From Lachnospiraceae bacterium (GTDB taxonomy: Bacteria > Bacillota > Clostridia > Lachnospirales > Lachnospiraceae): 64,000 bases of DNA. Positions within the stretch are counted from its first letter, which is position 1, and every line of letters starts with the position of its first letter. The notes beneath the pieces are model-generated. The model was not told where the DNA came from and did not search any database. It saw only the letters and a list, made by a program, of their open reading frames with translations. Shown one piece after another: positions 40,719 through 48,989 of the stretch. Both the position numbers and the translations under genes were made by a program. The DNA is taken from NCBI GenBank assembly GCA_017553505.1, contig JAFZLD010000006.1, positions 62,001-126,000 on the forward strand, written 5' to 3'.

Positions 40719-42110
40719 CTACTCAGCGCTGATTTCTCGCAGCATGTATGTGGCATATTTCTTACTTTCTTCTTCGTTGTACGTACCGGTCTTACCCTTG
40801 GCATACTCTTCCATCGCTTCTTGTATGAGTGCATGGTATTCCTCTGGAAGATTCTTAAGTGCCCACTCGCCGCCTTCTTTTTTCGAAAGAACAAGGCTTT
40901 CCCGCTTATACGCAAGCACTCTGGCAAGGTTCAAAATAATATACATCGGATTGTCTATAATGTCGTCTTCAGCTTCAGCGATGTCATTCCAAATAGAATC
41001 CATGTAGTCGGTCTTCGGCACTTCCCCGAAAACATCGTCAATACGCTCACCGCAAAGGCACTTGCCACGCTTTTTGATAATCGTGAAGTGTGCCGCAATG
41101 TCTGCGTCGGCTCCGTTCATCTTCTTGACATAATCATCAGGATTGCTCTTGTACCAGCCAATATGCATAGCCGAGAAATGTAACTCAAAGGGCGTAGGAT
41201 ATGCAAACGGATTGCACACCGCTTTGGTTACTATACTCATCTCAATCCCCTTGGCGGGAGCCTCTTCGTTGAGAGCTACGACCATGTCCATGAATTTTCT
41301 TTTGACATCATCAGACATAGGAGAGTCGACCACAACCATAAGATCGATATCGCTCTTGTCGGGATTGAAACATCCCATTACAGCAGAGCCATGAAGATAG
41401 ATTCCTACAAGATTCTCACCCAGGATTTCCTGAGACTGCTCTACGAATTTAGTGGTAACCTTGTAAAGCTTGCTATTGTGAAGCTCTGACACTTCTTTGC
41501 AGGGCTTTATAGGCTCACCGGCAGCAATTCTTTCTTCCACCATAGCTCTGACCTTGGCGCACCAAGCATCAGTCTTTGAAATATCCTCGCAGTACTCCTT
41601 CAAAATACCGTCGCATTCCTGCAGCGCTGCATCATATTGTTCTTGAGTCAGTTCACCGGAAGCGTATGCAGCGTCAAGTTCGTCTCTGTCATCAATCTTG
41701 ACATCTCCCTCGGGAGTGAAAATAACATCAAGATATTTATCAATGTATGTCGCTATACCGTACTCGTCGTACTTGATTCCTTCGGTGATGTCCACGTAAT
41801 AAATGGACGGCTGATATCTCTTGTCCGCTGGTATCGGATAATTGTGCCTCTCTGCATCATGCTTCCCATCGGGAAAGTACATAATCGTGATAACTCTGTT
41901 GGTGTTATCGGGCACAAGTTCAAGCCATGACATACCTGCCCCTGTCACCTGAATCCTTCCGGCTTTGGGCGTCTCCCAATAATTTTCCTCGCCGTCGGTC
42001 ATCTTAATAAGACAAGCCGTTCCGCGGAACAGCTCGTCATCTATTCTCATCTGATAGTACGGATAGTAAAAAAACCCCCATCCGTCGCGATTTAAACGCT
42101 TGTGCTTCAT
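40719..42110 (-). CDS. fusion: DUF402 domain plus aminoglycoside-type nucleotidyltransferase
   Basis: 463 residues. Residues 1-195 match DUF402 (IYYVDITEGIKYDEYGIATYIDKYLDVIFTPEGD, then DRDELDAAYASGELTQEQYD), a family of nucleoside-diphosphate phosphatases/RNA-binding proteins. Residues about 210-463 match AadA/ANT(9)-type adenylyltransferases: VGIYLHGSAVMGCFNPDKSD followed by IDLMVVV supplies the GS-x(n)-DxD active site, with a C-terminal helical domain (NPMYIILNLARVLAYK). This fusion is unusual. Modification of an aminoglycoside-like compound is possible but not shown. Confidence 0.8.
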   Translation of the reverse strand: MKHKRLNRDGWGFFYYPYYQMRIDDELFRGTACLIKMTDGEENYWETPKAGRIQVTGAGMSWLELVPDNTNRVITIMYFPDGKHDAERHNYPIPADKRYQPSIYYVDITEGIKYDEYGIATYIDKYLDVIFTPEGDVKIDDRDELDAAYASGELTQEQYDAALQECDGILKEYCEDISKTDAWCAKVRAMVEERIAAGEPIKPCKEVSELHNSKLYKVTTKFVEQSQEILGENLVGIYLHGSAVMGCFNPDKSDIDLMVVVDSPMSDDVKRKFMDMVVALNEEAPAKGIEMSIVTKAVCNPFAYPTPFELHFSAMHIGWYKSNPDDYVKKMNGADADIAAHFTIIKKRGKCLCGERIDDVFGEVPKTDYMDSIWNDIAEAEDDIIDNPMYIILNLARVLAYKRESLVLSKKEGGEWALKNLPEEYHALIQEAMEEYAKGKTGTYNEEESKKYATYMLREISAE

Positions 42111-42115
42111 GAATT

Positions 42116-42727
42116 TTATACCCCTATATCAATGTGCTCAAAGCTAACTCCGGCCTCACTTACATCAATTAAAAGCCATGAAGCCCCTTCAAGTCCTGTG
42201 GCCGAAACCGAGACCACGTTTTCTTTAACAAAATTGCGATGACAGTGTCCGATTGCAACGAGGTCGTATTTCTGCACATCTTCGCTCTTGCATGCCTCGT
42301 CGAATGTGCCATTCTTTAAGGATGATAACTGCAAATAGGGATACTGCGCCTGAATATCCGAAAAAAGAAAGTGCGTAAAAAGAAGCTTTTTTCCGTCAGT
42401 CTCGATTTCATAAAACAATGGCATCTGCTTTATAAACTGCATCTGCTCCGCTGTGACCTTAGCCCGTGCTCCATCGTAGTATTCACGCAAATACTCAACA
42501 TCGGGGTCGATATCGACTCCGTTTGCAAGATAAAGCTCACAGTTACCCTTAATACATGTAATTCCGCTGTCCTGTATCAGCTTAAGGCATTCAATCTCTT
42601 CATTGCCGCGCTGGAAAATGTCACCGAGAAATACCGTCTTATCTACATTCTTATCTTTAATCTGTTCAAGGACTTCTTTCATTGCTTTAAGATTTCCGTG
42701 AACATCGGAAAATACTGCAATTTTCAT
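42116..42727 (-). CDS. metallophosphoesterase (YfcE/MJ0936-like)
   Basis: 203 residues. Dimetal motifs: FSDVHGN, FLGDIFQRG, IKGNCE, TH(F) and GHCHRNF. Small calcineurin-like phosphodiesterase of uncertain substrate. Start ATG 42727. Next in a minus-strand run toward the DUF402 fusion (5-base gap). Confidence 0.88.
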   Translation of the reverse strand: MKIAVFSDVHGNLKAMKEVLEQIKDKNVDKTVFLGDIFQRGNEEIECLKLIQDSGITCIKGNCELYLANGVDIDPDVEYLREYYDGARAKVTAEQMQFIKQMPLFYEIETDGKKLLFTHFLFSDIQAQYPYLQLSSLKNGTFDEACKSEDVQKYDLVAIGHCHRNFVKENVVSVSATGLEGASWLLIDVSEAGVSFEHIDIGV

Positions 42728-42755
42728 ACCTTACCCCTACTATTCTCTTCAAAAA

Positions 42756-43265
42756 TCATGTGTTTGATTTAACAAAATCAGCTATAAGTTTTGCAGTCTC
42801 CGCTTCCGACTGATTGGTGTTGTCGATAAAAAGCGGGAACTTACCTTTGTTTCTTCTGAACCACTTGTTAAACTCAACGTGAGGCATAATCTTTTCGTCC
42901 GATGTAAAGCCGCGCTCGGCGGGCCTTGCTTTAAGTCTTCTTATAATTTCCTCGTCAGCGGGACAAAGAACAGTAAAATAAGTGCCCTCGATGCACTCCG
43001 GAACCACAGCGATTGTGTAGTAATCCTGAGGATTAATACAGGATACGAATACCATATCCTTGCCACCGGCCATCTCTACGGCTCTTGCAAGAGTGTCGTC
43101 TTTATATTTGTATTCATGGTCGGTTCCTGCGTAATCCCACCAGTTTAAACCGACTTCGTCATTGTCGATGCATGCGTATTTATCTGAGTCAAGCAACTGA
43201 TTCAGCGCATCTTTCATAGTTGATTTACCGGATCCGCAACAACCGGTAATAATAAATAATTTCAT
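42756..43265 (-). CDS. P-loop nucleotide-kinase-like protein
   Basis: 169 residues. Walker A IITGCCGSGKSTMKDAL at the N terminus, CIDNDEVGLNWWDYAG acceptor-side acidic motif, and a lid region RRLKARPAERGF. Resembles shikimate/gluconate-type kinases and AAA_18-like ATPases; the substrate is unknown. AGGAGA-type site before ATG 43265. Confidence 0.78.
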   Translation of the reverse strand: MKLFIITGCCGSGKSTMKDALNQLLDSDKYACIDNDEVGLNWWDYAGTDHEYKYKDDTLARAVEMAGGKDMVFVSCINPQDYYTIAVVPECIEGTYFTVLCPADEEIIRRLKARPAERGFTSDEKIMPHVEFNKWFRRNKGKFPLFIDNTNQSEAETAKLIADFVKSNT

Positions 43266-43275
43266 ACCATTCTCC

Positions 43276-43656
43276 TCAATTTTTCTTTTTATATACCCGG
43301 TATATTATCATTTCGATGAAAAAGAAAACAACCGCTCCCGCCAAAACAGCCAGCGTAAAAAGGAAAAAAATCGCCGCGCCAAGCCCCGACCAACCGGGTA
43401 TGGAGTCTACAATCATCACCCCTACCCAATAGTATAAAATGACAAAGGACGGGATTACCCAGTAACAGTGCCTGCCGATGTGCTCTCTCAGCCATACAAA
43501 TGCTGTCCATTCTGCAAACATGAGCAGCCACAAAAATACAAGCCACCCAAATAAACCTCTGAGATTATCGCCGGTAAGCAGTGCATATAAATAACTAATT
43601 ACGAACGCCGCAAGGCAGACCATCAGTCTTATCATGCTTGCTCTTTTGGTAATCAT
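43276..43656 (-). CDS. small four-helix membrane protein, unknown
   Basis: 126 residues with four predicted TM segments (about 9-28, 34-54, 62-82, 90-115) and short charged ends (MITKRASMIR, VYKKKN). No family recognised. It lies 10 bases upstream of the kinase-like gene, so it is probably in the same transcript. Confidence 0.65.
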   Translation of the reverse strand: MITKRASMIRLMVCLAAFVISYLYALLTGDNLRGLFGWLVFLWLLMFAEWTAFVWLREHIGRHCYWVIPSFVILYYWVGVMIVDSIPGWSGLGAAIFFLFTLAVLAGAVVFFFIEMIIYRVYKKKN

Positions 43657-43693
43657 ACCGTCACCCCCTATTCATCCTATGTAAACGCTTCGC

Positions 43694-44344
43694 TTACTTT
43701 TCTGCCCTGAGTGCATGGGTTGTGCCCCAAGTGCCGATTTCTTCCACCTTTGAAAAGCCTGCTGCCAGAAGTATTTTCTTTTCATGCTCTGTCGTCATGG
43801 GCGTATCGTAATGATAGAAAACGCCTTCTGGCAGATTCTGTTCTTTCCTGAGTCGCAGCAGTTCACGTCTAAAGAAAGCTTCCTGATCGTCCGTATCACA
43901 ATAATAATCTGTCAGGACAAAGTATCCTCCCGGTTTTAATGCTTTCCAAAGTTTATTATACAACGGAAGCTTCTCTTCTTCCGAAAAATGATGCAAAGAT
44001 TCTACCGAAACCGCAGCATCGAAAGCCTCTTCGCCAAACGGCACATCAAAGTAAGAACCGCAGATAGTCGTAATCTTTTTGTCAGGCAATTTTTCTTTAA
44101 GCGCACTAAGCATAGCCTCGGTAAGGTCGATTCCCGTAACCTCTGCAGCCGGATTTAGGCCCAAAAATGCCTCGAGCTCCAAGCCTGTTCCGCAACCAAG
44201 ATCGAGAACTTTAGCATTCTCTGTCTTCGGAAGCATTGATGCCGTATAAGCATAAAACTCCGAATCTTCTTCTACATACTGTCTCATGTGTTCGTCATAA
44301 CCGTCAACGCGGGCAGTAAAAAAATCATCCATTCTCTCTAACAT
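43694..44344 (-). CDS. class I SAM-dependent methyltransferase
   Basis: 216 residues from ATG 44344, chosen because AGGAG lies upstream and the extended frame would run into the preceding gene. Motifs: AKVLDLGCGTGLELEAFL (SAM loop), VTGIDLTEAM, FDAAVSVESLHHF and GGYFVLTDYYC. Similar to ubiquinone/tellurite-type small-molecule methyltransferases; the substrate is unknown. Confidence 0.85.
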   Translation of the reverse strand: MLERMDDFFTARVDGYDEHMRQYVEEDSEFYAYTASMLPKTENAKVLDLGCGTGLELEAFLGLNPAAEVTGIDLTEAMLSALKEKLPDKKITTICGSYFDVPFGEEAFDAAVSVESLHHFSEEEKLPLYNKLWKALKPGGYFVLTDYYCDTDDQEAFFRRELLRLRKEQNLPEGVFYHYDTPMTTEHEKKILLAAGFSKVEEIGTWGTTHALRAEK

Positions 44345-44362
44345 AGTAATCTTTTCTCCTAT

Positions 44363-44390
44363 AAGAAACGGCCGGACCCAAGCCCGGCCG
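44363..44390 (-). terminator. weak terminator after the CD3324-type gene
   Basis: Minus-strand CGGCCGG and CCGGCCG with an 8-base loop, followed by TTTCTT. Confidence 0.6.
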
Positions 44391-44426
44391 ATATCAGTTT
44401 TATTCAGCATTGTTACTCTTAAAAAG

Positions 44427-44699
44427 TTATATTTCAGCAAGTCTTTGGTTCCTAAGAATTCTCTGAATGCTTTTCTCCGACAAAGAAAAAACCTTAGCAA
44501 GTTCACGAAGTCCCATTCCGCCTTTGTAAGTCTCATAAATTCTTTCGTTGCGTTCTCTAAAGAATACCTTAGCGGAGGTGGTACTGCCCCACTCCTGTTT
44601 TTCCTTGCATGGAATATATATCAATTTTCCGTCTACATATTGCTGAATCGTTTCTATTAATTCCTGAGGCAGTACATTCTCTGCCTTTATATAGCTCAT
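44427..44699 (-). CDS. CD3324-family small HTH protein
   Basis: 90 residues from ATG 44699 with AGGAGG 6 bases upstream. Begins MSYIKAENVLPQELIETIQQ and GKLIYIPCKEK, as in the CD3324 family, and ends in a helix-turn-helix (MGLRELAKVFSLSEKSIQRI) related to Mor-type regulators. Likely a DNA-binding protein; targets unknown. Confidence 0.82.
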   Translation of the reverse strand: MSYIKAENVLPQELIETIQQYVDGKLIYIPCKEKQEWGSTTSAKVFFRERNERIYETYKGGMGLRELAKVFSLSEKSIQRILRNQRLAEI

Positions 44700-44852
44700 A
44701 TTGCTCCTCCTAATATTGTTTCTTTTAGGATTCATCTGAGCTTACGATTCATTTATTTAAGCCCAGACTACTGAGCGTTAACTAATTTGATGGTCATATA
44801 ATTGCTCCTCTACTGTCAAACAACGTATTTTACTTGATTATATGCGAACAAA

Positions 44853-44895
44853 GCGCAACTTTCAACCTTAAGAACGGTTATAAACAAAGTTGCGC
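44853..44895 (-). terminator. terminator after the phosphotransferase at 44907
   Basis: GCGCAACTTT and AAAGTTGCGC form a 10-bp stem with an inner AACC/GGTT pairing, then TTTGTTC on the minus strand. Confidence 0.75.
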
Positions 44896-44906
44896 CACGC
44901 TTTACT

Positions 44907-45902
44907 TTAGTTTTGTCCGATGCCTGCATACGGTATCGATTCGATAAGGCTCTGTGCCGCGCCCTCGATATCTTCGTAGTCAAGTTCTTCACCCTCACGC
45001 GCACAGCACTCAAACTCATCAACTATGTTCTCAATCAACACCATATCAATAAACAGCGGCAGCTTTTCAAGCATTTCTTCCGAAATGTCCGTTTCGGTTT
45101 TGTAGCCCTGCAACTGAAGGTCGAAACACTGCTGCATGAGCGCAAAGCGTTTGCCGGGGTCTGTTTCCTGCCTTGTCCAGCCTTCGTTGTGAATCCATAG
45201 ATTGGCAAGATCGAACATGTACCAGCAGTTCATGCAGTTGTCAAAGTCAAACACCGTAATCGCGCCCGTGTCCATATCAATATGGTAGTTGCCATCGCTA
45301 TAGTCAAAGTGCACCAAACCATAGCAACCTTTGTCTTTCGGGAGCGTATCGAATTTCTCCAAACGCTCTGCGATAGCCTTCTTCAATTCACTGTATTCAT
45401 CCGGAATCAGCCCGTCTATATACGTTATATTGTACTTTTCGAAGTAATCCGGGCGGGAATGAACCGGCACATATTCTTTAGACAACCTGTGAATTGCACC
45501 CAAAGCTTTGCCGGTGTTATAGAAATATTCGCTGAGCGGTGCTCCTTCCCTATAGCGGTAGCCGTTATCCGCAAGCAGCATCCCTTTGGCAAAAGAAAAC
45601 AGACTGACAAAAGCTTCTTTTCCGTCTGCTTCTGCACGTTCCACCAATCTGCCATTAACGGATGGAATTACATCCGCAACAGGCGCTCCGTTCTCAGCCA
45701 AAAAGCGCACAAACTCCGTTTCCGCAAGATAATCGTTCTCGTCTCGATCTTCGAGCTCGGAGATTCGAAGAACATATTTCTTTTCCCCATTATGGCTGAC
45801 AATTACTATCCGGTTCCGACCGCCTTCGTGGCCGGATACCGGAGTAAATGTGTAGCCCTCCAAAGTATATAGTTTCTTCGCTTGTTCAAGAATTCGATTC
45901 AA
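44907..45902 (-). CDS. APH/homoserine-kinase-like phosphotransferase
   Basis: 331 residues. Motifs: KKYVLRISE (ATP Lys), YGLVHFDYSDGNYHID (catalytic HxD...N) and ITVFDFDNCMNCWY (metal Asp). Resembles SrkA/homoserine kinase II-type small kinases. It lies 25 bases downstream of the toroid-like protein gene and probably shares its transcript. Substrate unknown. Confidence 0.83.
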   Translation of the reverse strand: MNRILEQAKKLYTLEGYTFTPVSGHEGGRNRIVIVSHNGEKKYVLRISELEDRDENDYLAETEFVRFLAENGAPVADVIPSVNGRLVERAEADGKEAFVSLFSFAKGMLLADNGYRYREGAPLSEYFYNTGKALGAIHRLSKEYVPVHSRPDYFEKYNITYIDGLIPDEYSELKKAIAERLEKFDTLPKDKGCYGLVHFDYSDGNYHIDMDTGAITVFDFDNCMNCWYMFDLANLWIHNEGWTRQETDPGKRFALMQQCFDLQLQGYKTETDISEEMLEKLPLFIDMVLIENIVDEFECCAREGEELDYEDIEGAAQSLIESIPYAGIGQN

Positions 45903-45927
45903 TCAAATACCTCCCCTGTACCATTTA

Positions 45928-46797
45928 TTATTGCGCCATATATACATATAGCGTTACCCACTTGTTCTCTTCCCCGACGTTACCTACCTTAAATGCCGGT
46001 ACACTTTTGGATGCTGCCAGCACATATCTGCCGTTAGCCAGCCTGTACTGATTTAGTACCTTATATCCGGCCTGCATAGCCTCCGATTCCGGCGCGCACC
46101 CCAAAACGCGCAGGGCATAAACAATCTGATGTGCCCCGATTTTAATTGGGTCGGGCGGATAAAACGTGCTAAGCATTACATCCACCATGGGCGTCTTCAT
46201 ATCATCTGTACGGTAGAAGATGTTTCTTTTGGTGAAATAATGCGTAAGCGCCTCTTCGCACTCCGTCTTGTATCCATGTAAATGTAGCTCTGCCACCAGC
46301 AGTAAATGTTCCACAGTATACCGTGCACAGCTCTTATGCGGTTTCCTTGGATTATTAATCTTCTTGTTGGTACTGATGCACCCAAATCCGCCGTCGTCTT
46401 TTATGAGCTTAAGAACTGAATCTATCTCATTCTTAACTATATCTTCGTTATAATACCCTAACTTTACGAGATTTCTGAGAAGAAGCGGCTCACCGCACAG
46501 CATCTTAAAGCCTGTGCTTTCAATAAGAGCGAACACTTCGCTGTCGATATCTTTTCCGATATCGTCTCTTGTGAGTCCCCATTCGGCAAAAGCCATGATT
46601 GCATCATACTTATCCCACGGCTTCTCCTTCTTTAATTTCTTAAGTCCCCGCTCATATACTTTACTGCCGAGCAGTTCCTTTTTGCATGCAACAACTCTTT
46701 CATCGTCTTCCGGAAGCTTTTCAAACTCCTTCAGAGTTCTAAGCCTTACCTCCGGATTTATTTCTTCCAAAAGCCAATCCAAAATGTTTTGATCCAT
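45928..46797 (-). CDS. alpha/alpha-toroid-like protein (prenyltransferase/squalene-cyclase-like repeats)
   Basis: 289 residues from ATG 46797, preferred because GAGGG is 8 bases upstream and it lies after the stop of the AraC-type gene. Repeated helical units with KDDGGFGCISTNKK, ARYTVEHLLLVAELHLHGY and IGAHQIVYALRVLG resemble the QW-like repeats of terpenoid-cyclase toroids. No DxDD catalytic motif is evident, so it may be a non-enzymatic relative. Between an AraC-type regulator and a small kinase in one transcript. Confidence 0.65.
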   Translation of the reverse strand: MDQNILDWLLEEINPEVRLRTLKEFEKLPEDDERVVACKKELLGSKVYERGLKKLKKEKPWDKYDAIMAFAEWGLTRDDIGKDIDSEVFALIESTGFKMLCGEPLLLRNLVKLGYYNEDIVKNEIDSVLKLIKDDGGFGCISTNKKINNPRKPHKSCARYTVEHLLLVAELHLHGYKTECEEALTHYFTKRNIFYRTDDMKTPMVDVMLSTFYPPDPIKIGAHQIVYALRVLGCAPESEAMQAGYKVLNQYRLANGRYVLAASKSVPAFKVGNVGEENKWVTLYVYMAQ

Positions 46798-46814
46798 TCG
46801 CATCGCCCTCTTAA

Positions 46815-47708
46815 TCACTTCTTCTTTACAGGAATCCATATAGCGCTGTGATAATCCGGAGAGCTCGGATCCGCGTCACCATACCACTCAATATTCGCGC
46901 GACCCGGGAACTCAAAGTCGGGATTGCCCGGCATCCACTCCTTAAAAATCTTTGTGTTTACGTCCTGAAGTGCCTTAGGGCAAGGACCGTAACAATCGAA
47001 AATAGCCCAGTCAAAGTCAGGAAGTTCATAAACTGTCATGCCTTCAGGAACTTCGCCACCCTTGTAAACGCCTGCAACGATATAACTAAACTTGCCTTCG
47101 CCGACATCATCAACACAGACACCGTATTCACCGATGTTGTTATCTACAATTGCCTTCTCAATGGCGTTTGCAGGTGCGTTTCCCTTCCAGACATTATTAG
47201 CATATTTATCTCTTATCTCATCCCAGAACTTAGGAATCTCTATATACGACGTTTCTCCGTCAAATACCCTTGCAAAACCTATTACCTTAAATCCGACCAT
47301 GGTTTTAATTTTGTAATCCATCTTATTACCTCCGTGAATAGAAATCTCAATTTTCAGAGGAAGAAATGGCTTAATCGGCGCTCCTTCCCGCACCTGCGAA
47401 GGGCTTACACCATGGAAACGTGAAAAAGCTTTTGTAAAGCTCTCGGGTGTTTCATAGCAGTAACGAAAAGCAATATCGATTATTCTATCATCCGTTTCCT
47501 GAAGGTCTGATGCCGCGCGGTACAATCTGCGATTTCTGATATACTCAGCAATTCCGTACCCGGTCATCACTGCGAATCCCTTCTGGAAAAAGAACGAGGA
47601 CATAAACACCTCATCGGCAACATCCTGCGCACTAATGTTGTCTTCGAGATGTTCTTCCATGTAATCAATAGCCTTCCGAATGCAGGTAAGCCACTCCATT
47701 TGTCCCAC
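46815..47708 (-). CDS. AraC-family regulator with GyrI-like effector domain
   Basis: 297 residues. Two HTH motifs in the N-terminal 110 residues (ISAQDVADEVFMSSFFFQKG and IDIAFRYCYETPESFTKAF), then a GyrI/Rob-type ligand-binding domain (DYKIKTMVGFKVIGFARVF ... YVDIC-like WAIFDCYGPCP). Likely controls its own operon with the toroid-like and kinase genes. Confidence 0.9.
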   Translation of the reverse strand: MGQMEWLTCIRKAIDYMEEHLEDNISAQDVADEVFMSSFFFQKGFAVMTGYGIAEYIRNRRLYRAASDLQETDDRIIDIAFRYCYETPESFTKAFSRFHGVSPSQVREGAPIKPFLPLKIEISIHGGNKMDYKIKTMVGFKVIGFARVFDGETSYIEIPKFWDEIRDKYANNVWKGNAPANAIEKAIVDNNIGEYGVCVDDVGEGKFSYIVAGVYKGGEVPEGMTVYELPDFDWAIFDCYGPCPKALQDVNTKIFKEWMPGNPDFEFPGRANIEWYGDADPSSPDYHSAIWIPVKKK

Positions 47709-47790
47709 TCCTTCTCTATGGTGATTCTATTCTAAGCGGAGCCTAAAAAGAAATCCTGTCAATTTATGTTCTTTTTTGTCCGGGTATTTA

Positions 47791-48351
47791 TCATATTCCA
47801 TAAACCGCCACGCCGACTATAGCCGCGAGGCATATAAGTCCGATAGGTGACAAGCCTTTTTTAACTGCTTTCCTTGATCCAAAATATATCACTGCGATGC
47901 CACAGGTAATGAGAATCGCGGTGATATCCACACGACTCTCGGCCTTAACATAGCAATTGCCGAGAATCATATATACGCCCGTTGCAAGAATTACACCGAT
48001 AACACAAGGTTTAAGTCCTCGCAATGTCGCCTGCACGTAAGGGTTCTTAAGGAGGCTCTTTGCAAGAATCATTATAAAAAGAATAATAAGAAACGCAGGA
48101 AGCATAACCGCCGTCGTGGCAATCACTGCTCCGAGAAAGCCGCCCTTGTTGCTGCCTACATAAGTGGCAAGATTCACCATTATAGGGCCCGGCGTGCTTT
48201 CACTGACAGCTATCATGTAAGAAAGCATCTCATCATCCAGCCATCTGTGTGCTAACACCACGTCTCTGATAAGCGGTATCGCAGCATATGCTCCGCCAAA
48301 AGAAAACAGACCGACTTCCAAAAATCCTATTAAAAGGTCTAAGTATATCAT
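47791..48351 (-). CDS. chromate transporter subunit (ChrA half 2)
   Basis: 186 residues, about five TM segments. N-terminal FSFGGAYAAIPLIRDVVLAH and SESTPGPIMVNLATYVG are the conserved ChrA motifs. Half-size CHR proteins occur as pairs of opposite orientation. Starts within the stop of the partner gene (4-base overlap). Confidence 0.9.
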   Translation of the reverse strand: MIYLDLLIGFLEVGLFSFGGAYAAIPLIRDVVLAHRWLDDEMLSYMIAVSESTPGPIMVNLATYVGSNKGGFLGAVIATTAVMLPAFLIILFIMILAKSLLKNPYVQATLRGLKPCVIGVILATGVYMILGNCYVKAESRVDITAILITCGIAVIYFGSRKAVKKGLSPIGLICLAAIVGVAVYGI

Positions 48352-48920
48352 GCCTGCCCCTCCTTTCTACGTCCTTTTTCCGCAAGAAAGAAAGCGACAC
48401 TGACAAGCGCTGCCGTAAGCATCACCAATATCGATGATACATGCAGTTTCAGCACATTTATAAGCATTATCACAGCAAAAGAAGCCAAAAGAATACCTAT
48501 CTGCAACGGTTTCTTTTTCATCTTCTTAATCATCTTAATTGCCGCGTCAAGAATCAGTATGCCAACCGCTATCTTGATACCTTGAAACGCGTGCGCAATC
48601 CATGTGATTTCCAAAAATCCTTCCAGAAACATGGATATTGCAAAGATAATAACGAACGAAGGTAACGCCACCCCAAGAGTCGCAAGAATTGCACCCGGAA
48701 GCTTACCTTTCTTATAACCTACATACGTAGCGCAGTTAATCGCTATCGGCCCGGGAGTCGATTCGGCGATTACCGTTATATTCATCATTTCGTCATGTGT
48801 TATCCAGTTTTTTTGTTCCACGCAGATGTTCTCGATAATCGAGAGCATCGCATACCCTCCGCCGAAGGTAAATAGTCCGATTTTGGCAAAGGTTAAGAAT
48901 AGTTCCATAAGTATGGGCAT
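48348..48920 (-). CDS. chromate transporter subunit (ChrA half 1)
   Basis: 190 residues with the motifs FTFGGGYAMLSIIENICVEQ and ESTPGPIAINCATYVGYKKG. The pair should form one functional ion transporter; chromate is the family name, though sulfate or another oxyanion may be the natural substrate. Confidence 0.9.
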   Translation of the reverse strand: MPILMELFLTFAKIGLFTFGGGYAMLSIIENICVEQKNWITHDEMMNITVIAESTPGPIAINCATYVGYKKGKLPGAILATLGVALPSFVIIFAISMFLEGFLEITWIAHAFQGIKIAVGILILDAAIKMIKKMKKKPLQIGILLASFAVIMLINVLKLHVSSILVMLTAALVSVAFFLAEKGRRKEGQA

Positions 48921-48989
48921 GTAGGCACCTTCTTTTACAATTTAATTGCCAAAGCAAGCTTCTTACCGCATAGATAGCATCATGCTGCC

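Noticed and set aside
40703-40927. N-terminal extension of the phosphotransferase to 415 residues
   Set aside because: It overlaps the DUF402-nucleotidyltransferase gene out of frame by over 200 bases and is Lys/Arg-rich with no kinase similarity.
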